Below, in pieces: positions 50,349 to 58,972 of a DNA stretch of 64,000 nt. Position numbers and translations under genes: made by a program. The notes under the pieces are model-generated. The model was not told the DNA's origin, searched no databases, and was given only the letters and a program-made list of their open reading frames with translations. This DNA is from Hyphomicrobium zavarzinii ATCC 27496 (GTDB lineage: Bacteria; Pseudomonadota; Alphaproteobacteria; Rhizobiales; Hyphomicrobiaceae): positions 330,267 through 394,266 of the forward strand of contig NZ_KB911258.1 of NCBI RefSeq assembly GCF_000383415.1, given 5' to 3'. Each line of letters begins with the position of its first letter. Position 1 is the first letter of the stretch.

Positions 50349-51686
50349 ATGATGGAAGAAGCACGCTGGCTCGAGGAAGCCTGGCGCGAGTTCGGCCAAT
50401 CCGAGCGCGCGGGCACGAAGGAGAACGCGCGCATTCTCGCGTTCTTTCGCGACGCGGGGCACCCGGATATCGCGCGCGACGAGATCGCATGGTGCGCGGC
50501 GTTCTGCGGCGCATGCCTCGAACGCGTGGGGATCCGATCGACGCGGTCGTTGCTCGCCCGCTCCTATTTGAAGTGGGGTGCGGCGCTCGAAAAGCCCCGC
50601 ACGGGCGCCATTGCAGTCTTCTCGCGTGGATCGAATGCGTCCGAGGGACACGTCGGCTTCTGGCTCGGTGAGACCGAGGACGCGGTCGTATTGCTCGGTG
50701 GAAATCAGGGCAACGCCGTATCCGTCACCCGCTATCCCAAGAGCCGGTTGCTCGCAGTACGCTGGCCCGCATTGCAGAAAGACGCGCCGCAGAAAGACGC
50801 GGAAAGCAGCGTCAGGCCCGCAGAGCGCGAAGGGCTGGCGCCCGTCTTCGATCGCGCACTGATCCATGTCCTCGCAATGGAGGGCGGATTTACAGACGAT
50901 CCTCATGACCCTGGCGGGCCTACGAACCACGGTATCACGCTCGGCGTCTTCGCGGCGTGGCGCAAGGTGGCCATCACGACGGCCAATCGTGAGGCCCTCA
51001 TCCGCGATCTCAAGGCCATCGACCGCGAGACCGTGAGCGAAATCTACCGTCGCCGCTATTGGGATCTCGCCCACTGCGCCGAGCTGCCCGGGCCGCTCGC
51101 GCTCATGCATTTCGACGCTGCCGTGAACCACGGTGTGGGCGCGGCCATCCGCGTTTTGCAGGAAGCCGTGGGCGCGAGCGTCGACGGCGAGATCGGACCG
51201 GAGACGAGAGCCGCCGTTGCCGCGGCCTCCGTCGCAGAAGCGCTCGCGTCCTACGCCGCCATCCGCGAGCGCCGCTACCGCGCACTGCCGCACTTCTGGC
51301 GCTTCGGCCGTGGGTGGCTGCGGCGCGTCGATGCAACTCTGAAGCTCGCGCGAACGCTCGGATCCGAGATCGACACCATCCCATCCCCCAACAGCGAAGG
51401 AGATCCAGACATGACAGCCACGTCCTCGACCCAGGCCAACGGAAAATGGTGGGGCCATTCCATCACCATCTGGGGCACCATCGTGACCATCCTTTCGACA
51501 GTCGTGCCTGCGCTGGCTCCGGTCACAGGCATCGACATCTCGGGAGATCTCGTCCAGAACGCCGGGCAGCAGGTGGTCGGCGCCATCCAAGCAGTCGGCA
51601 CCTTGGTCGGAACGATCATGACTATTTTTGGCCGGGTACGGGCAACCCAGCCGATTGGCAAGGCGCTTTTCAAGGCCAAGGGCTGA
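50349..51686 (+). CDS. Three-part lysis protein: CHAP-like amidase, GH108 lysozyme-like domain and holin-like tail
   Basis: 445 residues. Residues 1-140 are a TIGR02594/CHAP-type peptidase with Cys in AWCAAFCGACLER and His in EGHVGFW. Residues about 165-330 are a GH108 muramidase-like domain, HVLAMEGGFTDDPHDPGGPTNHGIT (Glu in MEGGF), plus a PG_binding_3 end (GASVDGEIGPETRAAV). The last 80 residues carry two hydrophobic helices (WGTIVTILSTVVPALAP, QVVGAIQAVGTLVGTIMTIFG), like holins. Lysis genes of RcGTA are separate and unlinked, so a single fused gene directly after gp15 is unusual. It should release GTA particles from producing cells. Frame continuity across all three parts is clear. Confidence 0.85.
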   Translation: MMEEARWLEEAWREFGQSERAGTKENARILAFFRDAGHPDIARDEIAWCAAFCGACLERVGIRSTRSLLARSYLKWGAALEKPRTGAIAVFSRGSNASEGHVGFWLGETEDAVVLLGGNQGNAVSVTRYPKSRLLAVRWPALQKDAPQKDAESSVRPAEREGLAPVFDRALIHVLAMEGGFTDDPHDPGGPTNHGITLGVFAAWRKVAITTANREALIRDLKAIDRETVSEIYRRRYWDLAHCAELPGPLALMHFDAAVNHGVGAAIRVLQEAVGASVDGEIGPETRAAVAAASVAEALASYAAIRERRYRALPHFWRFGRGWLRRVDATLKLARTLGSEIDTIPSPNSEGDPDMTATSSTQANGKWWGHSITIWGTIVTILSTVVPALAPVTGIDISGDLVQNAGQQVVGAIQAVGTLVGTIMTIFGRVRATQPIGKALFKAKG

Positions 51687-51744
51687 GGAGGCCGGCCGCG
51701 ATCACACTTTTGCCGTTCCGCTCGGTGCTCTAGGCTCGGCAGGC

Positions 51745-51766
51745 GCGGGCGACTATAGTCGCCCGC
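51745..51766. promoter_or_regulatory. Perfect 22-bp palindrome between lysis gene and feuP
   Basis: Half-site GCGGGCGACTA followed by its exact reverse complement, centred at 51755/51756 and ending 33 nt before the feuP start. With no loop it is a better operator than a terminator; it could also fold as a hairpin ending the GTA transcript. Confidence 0.5.
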
Positions 51767-51799
51767 ACTGTCCGACCTTAACCAACACTGAGAGCCCCC

Positions 51800-52474
51800 G
51801 TGCGCATACTCGTCGTAGAGGACGACAAAGATCTCAACCGGCAGCTCAACACCGCGCTTACCGGCGCGGGCTATGCCGTGGATGCCGCCTTCGATGGCGA
51901 GGAGGGATACTTCCTCGGCGACACCGAGCCTTACGATGTCGTGATCCTCGATCTCGGTCTGCCGAAGATGGACGGCATCTCCATCCTCGAGCAGTGGCGC
52001 CGCGCGAACCGCAATATGCCTGTCATTATCCTGACGGCGCGCGATCGCTGGAGCGACAAGGTCTCCGGCATGGACGCCGGGGCCGACGATTATCTGGCCA
52101 AGCCTTTCCATATGGAGGAGTTGCTGGCGCGTGTTCGCGCGCAGGTGCGCCGCGCCTCGGGTCACGCCAAGAGCGAGATCGAGTGCGGACCCGTTCGCCT
52201 CGACACCAAGACGGCGCGCGTCACCTGCGATGGCCAGCAGGTGAAGCTCACCTCCCACGAGTACCGCCTCCTTGCGTACCTGATGCACCACAGCGGCCGT
52301 GTGGTCTCCCGCACCGAGCTCGTCGAGCATCTCTACGAGCAGGACTTCGACAGGGACTCGAACACCATCGAGGTGTTCATCGGGCGGCTGCGCAAGAAGA
52401 TCCCGGCCGACGTGATCGAGACGGTACGCGGCCTCGGCTATCGCATGAGCCGCGGCGCCGCCGATGAAACTTAA
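51800..52474 (+). CDS. feuP: OmpR-family response regulator, FeuP/PhoP-like
   Basis: 224 residues from GTG 51800. The receiver domain has ILVVEDDKDLNRQLN, the phospho-acceptor Asp in VVILDLGLPKMDG and ILTARDRWSDKVSGMDAGADDYLAKPFH. The winged-helix output domain has LTSHEYRLLAYLMHHSGRVVSRTELVEHLYEQDFDRDSNTIEVFIGRLRKKI, in pieces. ARDRWSDKV and LMHHSGRVVSRTEL are particularly close to rhizobial FeuP, which controls periplasmic glucan export and iron-related genes. Overlaps the kinase gene by 11 nt. Confidence 0.85.
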   Translation: MRILVVEDDKDLNRQLNTALTGAGYAVDAAFDGEEGYFLGDTEPYDVVILDLGLPKMDGISILEQWRRANRNMPVIILTARDRWSDKVSGMDAGADDYLAKPFHMEELLARVRAQVRRASGHAKSEIECGPVRLDTKTARVTCDGQQVKLTSHEYRLLAYLMHHSGRVVSRTELVEHLYEQDFDRDSNTIEVFIGRLRKKIPADVIETVRGLGYRMSRGAADET

Positions 52475-53837
52475 GTCGCTCGCCTTCCGCCTGTTTGCAA
52501 CGTCGGCGGCGTGGACCCTTCTCGTCCTGCCGATCGCGGGCGTCATAATCTACCGGCTCTATCGCGACGACGTGCAGGCCTCGTTCGATGCCCGTCTCGA
52601 AAAGCTCGTGAACTCCATCGCCGTCGACAGCATGGGTGGCGAAAAGGCGCCGATCGCGCCCGCCAATCGCTACGAGCCGTTGTTCGAGGATTTTCACTCG
52701 GGCTGGTACTGGCAGATCAAGCCGGTGGAGGACGGCATCGCGCCGAGCCTCGCTTCTGCGTCCCTCGGCGACGCCAAGCTCGAGCTGCCGATCCTCCGCG
52801 AGATCAAGCCGGACGCGAACGGCGCGCGCTGGATGGGATCCACTGGTCCGGCGGGCGAGCGGCTTCGCATGGTCGAGGTGATCGACAGTCCCGACTCGCG
52901 GGAGCAGACGCCCCGCTATTCCATCATCGTGGCCGGCCCCGTCGACTGGCTCGAAAGCCGTGTCGCGAATTTTCTCACCCGCCTCACCATCGCGCTGTTC
53001 CTGACGGGCGTCGGCCTCGTGACCGTGACGCTGTTTCAGGTTCGCTTCGGCCTGCTGCCCTTGCGCCGTATCGAGCAGGGCCTCGCGGAGGTTCGCTCCG
53101 GCAGTGCCGAAAAGCTCGAGGGAGAGCTGCCGGCCGAGATCGAGCCTCTGCAGGACGAGCTCAATGCGCTGATCGCCTCCAATCAGGAGATCATCGACCG
53201 TGCCCGCACGCAGGTCGGCAATCTCGCTCATGCGCTTAAGACACCGCTCGCCGTGATTACAAACGAGGCGCGCGAGGACAAAGGGGCACTGGGCGCAAAG
53301 ATCGCCGAGCAGGCGGAGATCATGCGCGATCAGGTCAATCACTATCTGGACCGCGCACGGGTGGCGGCGCGCGTTGGCGTGATCGGGCGCGCGACGCCCG
53401 TTCAGGATGTGCTGGAGCCGCTGCAACGTGCCTTGGAGCGCATCCATCGCGAGCGCAGCATCGCCATCCACGTGGAGTGCGCGCCGGACGCGCGCTTCGC
53501 GGGCGAGCGGCAGGATCTGGAGGAGATTCTGGGCAACGTCTGTGACAATGCGTGCAAGTGGGCGAAGAGCAGGGTGAACGTCGCCGTGAGTGCAACCGGC
53601 GGGCGTAAATCCCCCGGCCGTTTGGCCATCCGCATCGACGACGACGGCCCGGGCCTTTCGGACGAGCAGCGCGCCCGCATCGGCAAGCGCGGGGTCCGGC
53701 TGGATGAAACGAAGCCGGGATCGGGACTTGGTCTCTCGATTGTCACGGATCTCGTGCAATCCTACCGGGGAAGCCTGACTTTGGCGCGCTCGCCCCTGGG
53801 CGGGCTGCGCGTGGAGGTGGATCTCCCGTCTGCCTGA
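52464..53837 (+). CDS. feuQ: Sensor histidine kinase, FeuQ/PhoQ-like
   Basis: 457 residues. Membrane segments near 8-28 (WTLLVLPIAGVIIYRLY) and 170-192 (FLTRLTIALFLTGVGLVTVTLF) enclose a periplasmic sensor domain of about 130 residues with DPANRYEPLFEDFHSGWYWQ-like aromatic motifs. A HAMP-like stretch follows, then the phospho-acceptor His in NLAHALKTPLAVI and an ATPase with NVCDNACKWAK, IDDDGPGLSDEQ and GSGLGLSIV. Partner of the regulator upstream. Confidence 0.85.
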   Translation: MKLKSLAFRLFATSAAWTLLVLPIAGVIIYRLYRDDVQASFDARLEKLVNSIAVDSMGGEKAPIAPANRYEPLFEDFHSGWYWQIKPVEDGIAPSLASASLGDAKLELPILREIKPDANGARWMGSTGPAGERLRMVEVIDSPDSREQTPRYSIIVAGPVDWLESRVANFLTRLTIALFLTGVGLVTVTLFQVRFGLLPLRRIEQGLAEVRSGSAEKLEGELPAEIEPLQDELNALIASNQEIIDRARTQVGNLAHALKTPLAVITNEAREDKGALGAKIAEQAEIMRDQVNHYLDRARVAARVGVIGRATPVQDVLEPLQRALERIHRERSIAIHVECAPDARFAGERQDLEEILGNVCDNACKWAKSRVNVAVSATGGRKSPGRLAIRIDDDGPGLSDEQRARIGKRGVRLDETKPGSGLGLSIVTDLVQSYRGSLTLARSPLGGLRVEVDLPSA

Positions 53838-54009
53838 CCTGGCGCTCCAATTTCCAGTGGCTAACGCCGAATTTTCGCCTGAATCCCGGTGGAAACGGTA
53901 CGTTGGATGTGCTTGAAGACGAGTCACATTCTGGGCATTGCTTGGGCAAGTGGGTGGGCCAGCAAATGCTCTTGGACGAGATGTGCTCTCGGGCAATACG
54001 GGGATCTTC

Positions 54010-54480
54010 ATGCGCACACTTTGCGCTTCTGCGCTTCTGATGGTGTCGATCGGGCTCGCCGGCTGCGGACCTGAAGGTCCGAGCAAAGCCGATACCGGCA
54101 TGGTTGTTGGCGCCGTTGCAGGCGGCATCCTCGGAAATCAGGTCGGAAAGGGCACCGGCAATATCGCAGCTACGGCCATTGGCGCCGTGGTCGGCGGCAT
54201 CGTCGGCAGCGAGATCGGCCGCTCGATGGACGCCCAGGACCGCCGCCTCGCGCAGGACGCAGAGTATGAAGCGCTCGAGCGTGGCCAGTCGGGCGTTTCG
54301 CGCCAGTGGCGCAATCCGGACAACGGCCGTTATGGCGAGGTCGTCCCCAGCCGTCCCTACAAGCGTGGCGCGGTGGATTGCCGCGACTACACCCATAAGA
54401 TCTTCATCGACGGCCGCCCGCAGTCCATGCGCGGAACGGCTTGCCGCAATCCGGATGGCACCTGGAGCAACGTGGGCTAA
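54010..54480 (+). CDS. Lipoprotein with glycine-zipper domain (17-kDa surface antigen type)
   Basis: 156 residues from ATG 54010; the frame is open further upstream. A signal peptide ends in the lipobox IGLAGC. A glycine-zipper 2TM segment follows (GMVVGAVAGGILGNQVGKG, IAATAIGAVVGGIVGSEIGRSMD, in pieces), typical of Rick_17kDa_Anti/SmpA-like outer membrane lipoproteins. The C-terminus is a beta domain (CRDYTHKIFIDGRPQSMRGTACRNPDG) with two Cys. Predicted to sit in the outer membrane and support envelope integrity. Confidence 0.85.
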   Translation: MRTLCASALLMVSIGLAGCGPEGPSKADTGMVVGAVAGGILGNQVGKGTGNIAATAIGAVVGGIVGSEIGRSMDAQDRRLAQDAEYEALERGQSGVSRQWRNPDNGRYGEVVPSRPYKRGAVDCRDYTHKIFIDGRPQSMRGTACRNPDGTWSNVG

Positions 54481-54735
54481 GGCCGGTGACCTGTCCGCGG
54501 TTCCTGAGGCGTGAGTCCCGAGGGAGTTGGGGCGCAGGGTGCTGAACTGAGTGCCCGCCCCCTTGTTTCCGCCTTCCGCAGCGCAGCAGAAAGGCCGTCC
54601 GGCGCCTGGGATTGCTCCTGAACAACGACCTGCGACCTTTAAATAACCCCAATACGCTGTCGGCCTCTTGTCAGCCTGACTCCTCACCCCTATTGAACCG
54701 GGGGACTTAGGACTAGAAGGCTTCTAAGGTTTTCG

Positions 54736-55947
54736 ATGCTTCTTTGGGTTTGCTTCGCGATATTGACGGCGTCAGTGGTCGCTCTGCTGCTGAGACCGCT
54801 GCGTCAGACGCAAGTCGCGGTGGTCGAGCCGGCGGCAGCGGACCTTGCCGTCTATCGCGATCAATTGCGCGAGCTGGATGCGGAGCGTGATCGCGGCCTC
54901 GTCGTCGACAGCGAGATCGAAAGCGCACGCGCCGAGGTGGCGCGGCGCCTCATCAAGCGCGCAAGTGGCGAGGCGAGCGAGACCGCCGAAAGTGCCGACG
55001 ATACCGCGAGCGTCAACCGGGCGCGCCGCATCTACGTCGCGATCACGGCTTTGCTCCCGGTCGTGGGGATCGGCCTCTATCTTTTGAGCGGCTCCCCGCA
55101 TCTTCCCGATCATCCCTTCTCCGAGAGGCAGACCGCCGCCGGGACGGGCGGAGACGGCGCAAGCTCCATCGTCAATCTCATCGCCCAAGTCGAGCAGCGT
55201 CTCCGCGACCATCCCGAGGATGGCAGGGGCTGGGATGTGATCGCACCGATCTATCTGCGTCTCGGCCGCTATGCCGACGCGGCTCATGCCTTCGCGGAAG
55301 CCAATCGCCTGGAAGGCGAGACCGTGCGCCGTCTTCTCGGGTTCGCGGAGGCGACGCTCCTCGCTGAGAACGGCATCGTCACCGAGCCGGTGCGCAAGGC
55401 GGCGTTGCGCGTGCTCGAGCTCGATCCCGCCCGCATCGAGGTCCGCGTGTGGCTCACGCTCGCCAAGGAGCAGGACGGCGATCTCGCTGGTGCAGCGGCG
55501 GAGTATCGCGACATCCTCGACAAGGCACCGGCCGACGCCACATGGCGCTCTGCGGTTTCCGAACGGCTCGATCTCGTGAACAGGAAGCTAAAAGGGGAGA
55601 AGATCCCCGAAGAAGCACCTGCAGCGCAGGCTGCGCCCTCGGCGCCGCCCCCCGCGGCCAGCGGTGAAATGCCCGACGTCTCGGCCATGTCTCCCGCTGA
55701 CCGGGATGCATTCGTCTTGAGCATGGTCAACCGGCTGGCTGACCGCCTCAAGGACAATGGTAAGGATCTCGAAGGATGGATCAGGCTCGCGCGGGCCTAT
55801 AAGGTGCTAGGGCGCGAGAGTGACGCGCTTGCCGCGCTCGCGAGCGCCCGCGAGAATTTCGCCGGCGACCGCGCCTCTCTCGACGAGATCGACAAGTCCG
55901 AGCAGAACCTCGGGCTCCAGGGCAAAAAGCCGGAAAGTCCGAAATGA
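54736..55947 (+). CDS. ccmI: Cytochrome c biogenesis protein CcmI (CycH)
   Basis: 403 residues. Two membrane helices ([16 protein letters not shown] near the start, [20 protein letters not shown] near 95-115) flank a cytoplasmic leucine-zipper-like loop ([17 protein letters not shown]), and a periplasmic TPR domain follows ([25 protein letters not shown] and later helices). CcmI is the apocytochrome chaperone that delivers the CXXCH chain to CcmF/H. The stop overlaps ccmE by 4 nt. Confidence 0.94.
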   Translation: MLLWVCFAILTASVVALLLRPLRQTQVAVVEPAAADLAVYRDQLRELDAERDRGLVVDSEIESARAEVARRLIKRASGEASETAESADDTASVNRARRIYVAITALLPVVGIGLYLLSGSPHLPDHPFSERQTAAGTGGDGASSIVNLIAQVEQRLRDHPEDGRGWDVIAPIYLRLGRYADAAHAFAEANRLEGETVRRLLGFAEATLLAENGIVTEPVRKAALRVLELDPARIEVRVWLTLAKEQDGDLAGAAAEYRDILDKAPADATWRSAVSERLDLVNRKLKGEKIPEEAPAAQAAPSAPPPAASGEMPDVSAMSPADRDAFVLSMVNRLADRLKDNGKDLEGWIRLARAYKVLGRESDALAALASARENFAGDRASLDEIDKSEQNLGLQGKKPESPK

Positions 55948-56414
55948 CACGCAAACAACGGCGAGGAGTATTGATCGGGCTTGGCGTCGGCATCCTTTCG
56001 ATCGCCGCCATCCTGATGCTCTTCGCATTCCGCCAGTCGATCGTGTTCTTTCACACGCCGAGCGATGTTGCCGAGCACAAGATCGCGCCCGGCGTCCGCT
56101 TTCGTCTCGGCGGCCTGGTCAAAGACGGCTCCGTCGAGCGCGGCACGGGTACGCGCGTCGGCTTCGACGTGACGGACACCTTCCAGAGCGTTCCGGTGAC
56201 CTACGAGGGAATCCTGCCGGACCTGTTCCGCGAAGGGCAGGGCGTCGTGGCCGAAGGCGTGCTGGGCGCGGACGGACACTTCGTGGCCGATACCGTGCTC
56301 GCCAAGCACGACGAGACATACATGCCTCCGGAGGTCGCCAAGGCACTTCAGGAGAAGGGCGTGCAACTCGGCAAGGGCGCAACCCATCCCGGCGGTGAGA
56401 CGGGAACCCAGTAG
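55944..56414 (+). CDS. ccmE: Heme chaperone CcmE (CycJ)
   Basis: 156 residues. An N-terminal anchor ([22 protein letters not shown]) is followed by the OB-fold: [46 protein letters not shown], and the heme-binding His in [13 protein letters not shown]. It carries heme covalently from CcmC to CcmF in the periplasm. Confidence 0.96.
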   Translation: MTRKQRRGVLIGLGVGILSIAAILMLFAFRQSIVFFHTPSDVAEHKIAPGVRFRLGGLVKDGSVERGTGTRVGFDVTDTFQSVPVTYEGILPDLFREGQGVVAEGVLGADGHFVADTVLAKHDETYMPPEVAKALQEKGVQLGKGATHPGGETGTQ

Positions 56415-56447
56415 ACCCAGAGCGCAGGACATGGGAGCGAGGATCAC

Positions 56448-58433
56448 GTGATCATCGAGATTGGACACTTCGCGTTGATCCTGGCGCTGCTGGTGGCGGC
56501 AGCCCAGACTTTCATTCCGGCCTGGGGCGCAGCCAAGCGTGACGCGCGGCTGATGGCTTTCGGCGAGCCCGCCGCATTGAGCCAGGTCGGCCTCATTCTG
56601 ATCGCGTTTCTGGCCCTTACGCACGCTTACGTGACGTCGGACTTCTCCGTCGCCAACGTGGCGGCGAACTCCCACTCGTCGAAGCCGCTGATCTATCGCA
56701 TCTCCGGAGTGTGGGGGAACCACGAAGGCTCCATGCTGCTGTGGGTTCTGATCCTCGCGGTGTTCGGCGCTGCGGTCGCGCTGTTCGGAAACAACCTGCC
56801 GGCGACTTTGAGGGCGAATGTGCTCTCCGTGCAGAGCTCCATCGCTTTGGCGTTTCTCTTGTTCATCCTCATCACCTCCAATCCGTTCGAACGGCTTGAT
56901 CCTGCGCCGTTGGATGGGCGCGGCCTGAACCCGATCCTCCAGGACCCGGCCCTCGCGTTCCATCCGCCCTTCCTCTACATGGGCTACGTTGGCTTCTCGC
57001 TCGCCTTCTCGTTTGCGATCGCGGCCCTGATCGAGGGCCGCACGGATGCCGCGTGGGCGCGCTGGGTGCGTCCGTGGACTCTGCTCGCCTGGATGTGTCT
57101 CACCATCGGCATCGCGATGGGATCGTGGTGGGCCTACTATGAGCTGGGCTGGGGCGGCTGGTGGTTCTGGGATCCGGTCGAGAACGCTTCTTTCATGCCC
57201 TGGCTCGCGGGCACCGCGCTGCTGCACTCCGCCCTCGTGATGGAGAAGCGCGAGGCGCTCAAGGTGTGGACCATCCTGCTCGCCATTCTCACCTTCTCGC
57301 TCTCGCTGATGGGCACCTTCCTCGTCCGCTCGGGCGTGCTCTCGTCGGTGCACGCCTTCGCGGTGGATCCTGGGCGCGGCGTGTTCGTTCTCTCCATCAT
57401 GCTGCTGTTCACAGGCGGCGGACTGACACTGTTTGCTTATCGTGCGCGTGATCTCTCGCAGGGCGGAATCTTTTCTCCGATCTCGCGCGAAGGCAGCCTT
57501 GTGCTCAACAACGTGCTGCTGACGACGGCATGCGCGACGGTGTTCGTCGGCACGCTCTATCCGCTCGCGCTCGAGTCGCTCACGGGTGCCAAGATTTCGG
57601 TCGGCCCGCCTTACTTCAACATGACGTTCGTGCCGCTGATGTTCCCGCTGCTGCTCGCGCTTCCCCTCGGCCCGCTGCTCGCCTGGAAGCGCGCGGACCT
57701 CGCGGCCGCCATGGAACGCCTGATCGTCGCCGGCGTGCTCGCTCTCATCGTGATCGTAGTCTCGTTCGCCGCGACCGAGCGCGGGCCTTGGCTCGCGCCG
57801 TTCGGGTTTGCGATCGGCGTATGGGTGATGGCTGGCGCACTTTCGGAGACGGCCTTCCGCATCAAGCTCGGCAAGGCGCCGCTCTCGGAATCCTTCCGCC
57901 GCCTCGTCAATCTTCCGCGCGCCGCCGTCGGCACGATGCTCGCGCACTTCGGCGTCGGCCTGATGGTATGCGGGATCGTCGGAACCAGCGCCTACAAGAG
58001 CGAAGCCATCCTGCTGATGCGTCCGGGCGATCGCACCGAGATCGCGGGCTACGAGCTTGCGTTCCGCGGCGCCGCACCGTCCAAGGGACCGAACTACACG
58101 GAGACGCTCGGCGTATTCGACGTCACGCGCGGCGGCAGCCCCGTCACGCGCCTCGAGCCTTCGAAGCGCCTCTACGACGCCCCGCCTCAGCCCACGTCCG
58201 AAGCGGGTATCCATCCTTCGTGGCGCGGTGACCTCTACGCGGTGATCGGTGACCAGCAGCCCGATGGCGCGTTCGCGGTCCGGCTCTACTTCCACCCGCT
58301 CGTGCGCTTCATCTGGATCGGCGCGCTGATTATGTTCTTCGGTGGCGCGGTGTCCCTGTCGGACCGGCGCCTGCGCGTGGGAGCGCCCCAGCGGCGCTCC
58401 AGCCGCGCGCCTGTCGGCGTGCCCGCCGAGTGA
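56448..58433 (+). CDS. ccmF: Heme lyase subunit CcmF (CycK)
   Basis: 661 residues from GTG 56448. Many membrane helices; the tryptophan-rich heme-handling motif is at WGGWWFWDPVENASFMPWL, with HEGSMLLW and LAFHPPFLYMGYVG as further CcmF signatures. It transfers heme to apocytochrome c together with CcmH and CcmI. The stop overlaps ccmH by 4 nt. Confidence 0.96.
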   Translation: MIIEIGHFALILALLVAAAQTFIPAWGAAKRDARLMAFGEPAALSQVGLILIAFLALTHAYVTSDFSVANVAANSHSSKPLIYRISGVWGNHEGSMLLWVLILAVFGAAVALFGNNLPATLRANVLSVQSSIALAFLLFILITSNPFERLDPAPLDGRGLNPILQDPALAFHPPFLYMGYVGFSLAFSFAIAALIEGRTDAAWARWVRPWTLLAWMCLTIGIAMGSWWAYYELGWGGWWFWDPVENASFMPWLAGTALLHSALVMEKREALKVWTILLAILTFSLSLMGTFLVRSGVLSSVHAFAVDPGRGVFVLSIMLLFTGGGLTLFAYRARDLSQGGIFSPISREGSLVLNNVLLTTACATVFVGTLYPLALESLTGAKISVGPPYFNMTFVPLMFPLLLALPLGPLLAWKRADLAAAMERLIVAGVLALIVIVVSFAATERGPWLAPFGFAIGVWVMAGALSETAFRIKLGKAPLSESFRRLVNLPRAAVGTMLAHFGVGLMVCGIVGTSAYKSEAILLMRPGDRTEIAGYELAFRGAAPSKGPNYTETLGVFDVTRGGSPVTRLEPSKRLYDAPPQPTSEAGIHPSWRGDLYAVIGDQQPDGAFAVRLYFHPLVRFIWIGALIMFFGGAVSLSDRRLRVGAPQRRSSRAPVGVPAE

Positions 58434-58972
58434 GGATGGCCATGACTGCGAGATCGAAACGCTCGGCGCTTGTGGCTCTGCTCGGATGTCTTCTCCTGGC
58501 AGGAGCGGTCGCAACGCCGGTTGCTCCGGCTCGCGCGGTGACACCGCAGGAGATGCTGCCGGACAAGGCGCTCGAAGCGCGCGCCCGCGATATTTCGACG
58601 GGCCTCAGGTGCCTCGTCTGTCAGAACCAGTCGATCGACGATTCCGACGCCCCGCTCGCCCACGATCTTCGCGTCCTCGTGCGGGAGCGCCTTCAGGCCG
58701 GCGACACGGACGCTCAGGTCCGCGATTTCGTCGTCGCGCGCTACGGCGAGTTCGTGCTGTTGAAGCCGCCCTTCTCGGCCGAGACGGTGCTGCTCTGGCT
58801 CATGCCTCTCCTCGTGCTTCTGGGCGCAGTCGTCATCCTGCGCAATTCGTTCCGCGTCCCGCGGGAAGCGGCGGCGGCCACGTCGGGCAGAGAGCCGGTG
58901 GCGAAGCTCACGCCGGAGGAGCAGGCGGCGCTCGATGCGCTGCTGAAGAGCGACGAGCCGAAGACGTCCTAG
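58430..58972 (+). CDS. ccmH: Thioredoxin-like CcmH (CycL)
   Basis: 180 residues from GTG 58430 (ATG at 58436 or 58442 are possible). A signal peptide is followed by the redox motif LRCLVCQNQSIDDSDAPLA, whose Cys pair reduces the apocytochrome CXXCH. A membrane anchor (LLWLMPLLVLLGAVVIL) and a short cytoplasmic tail complete the standard CcmH. It ends the ccmIEFH operon; ccmABCDG are not in this window. Confidence 0.95.
   Translation: MRMAMTARSKRSALVALLGCLLLAGAVATPVAPARAVTPQEMLPDKALEARARDISTGLRCLVCQNQSIDDSDAPLAHDLRVLVRERLQAGDTDAQVRDFVVARYGEFVLLKPPFSAETVLLWLMPLLVLLGAVVILRNSFRVPREAAAATSGREPVAKLTPEEQAALDALLKSDEPKTS

Noticed and set aside
30132-51686. Ordinary temperate prophage
   Set aside because: No integrase, repressor, replication genes or att repeats are visible, the tape measure is 196 residues, and every gene matches the GTA order.
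55797-58544. 915-codon minus-strand frame across ccmE and ccmF
   Set aside because: Antisense to intact ccm genes; composition extremely rich in Arg, Glu and His as expected for a shadow.
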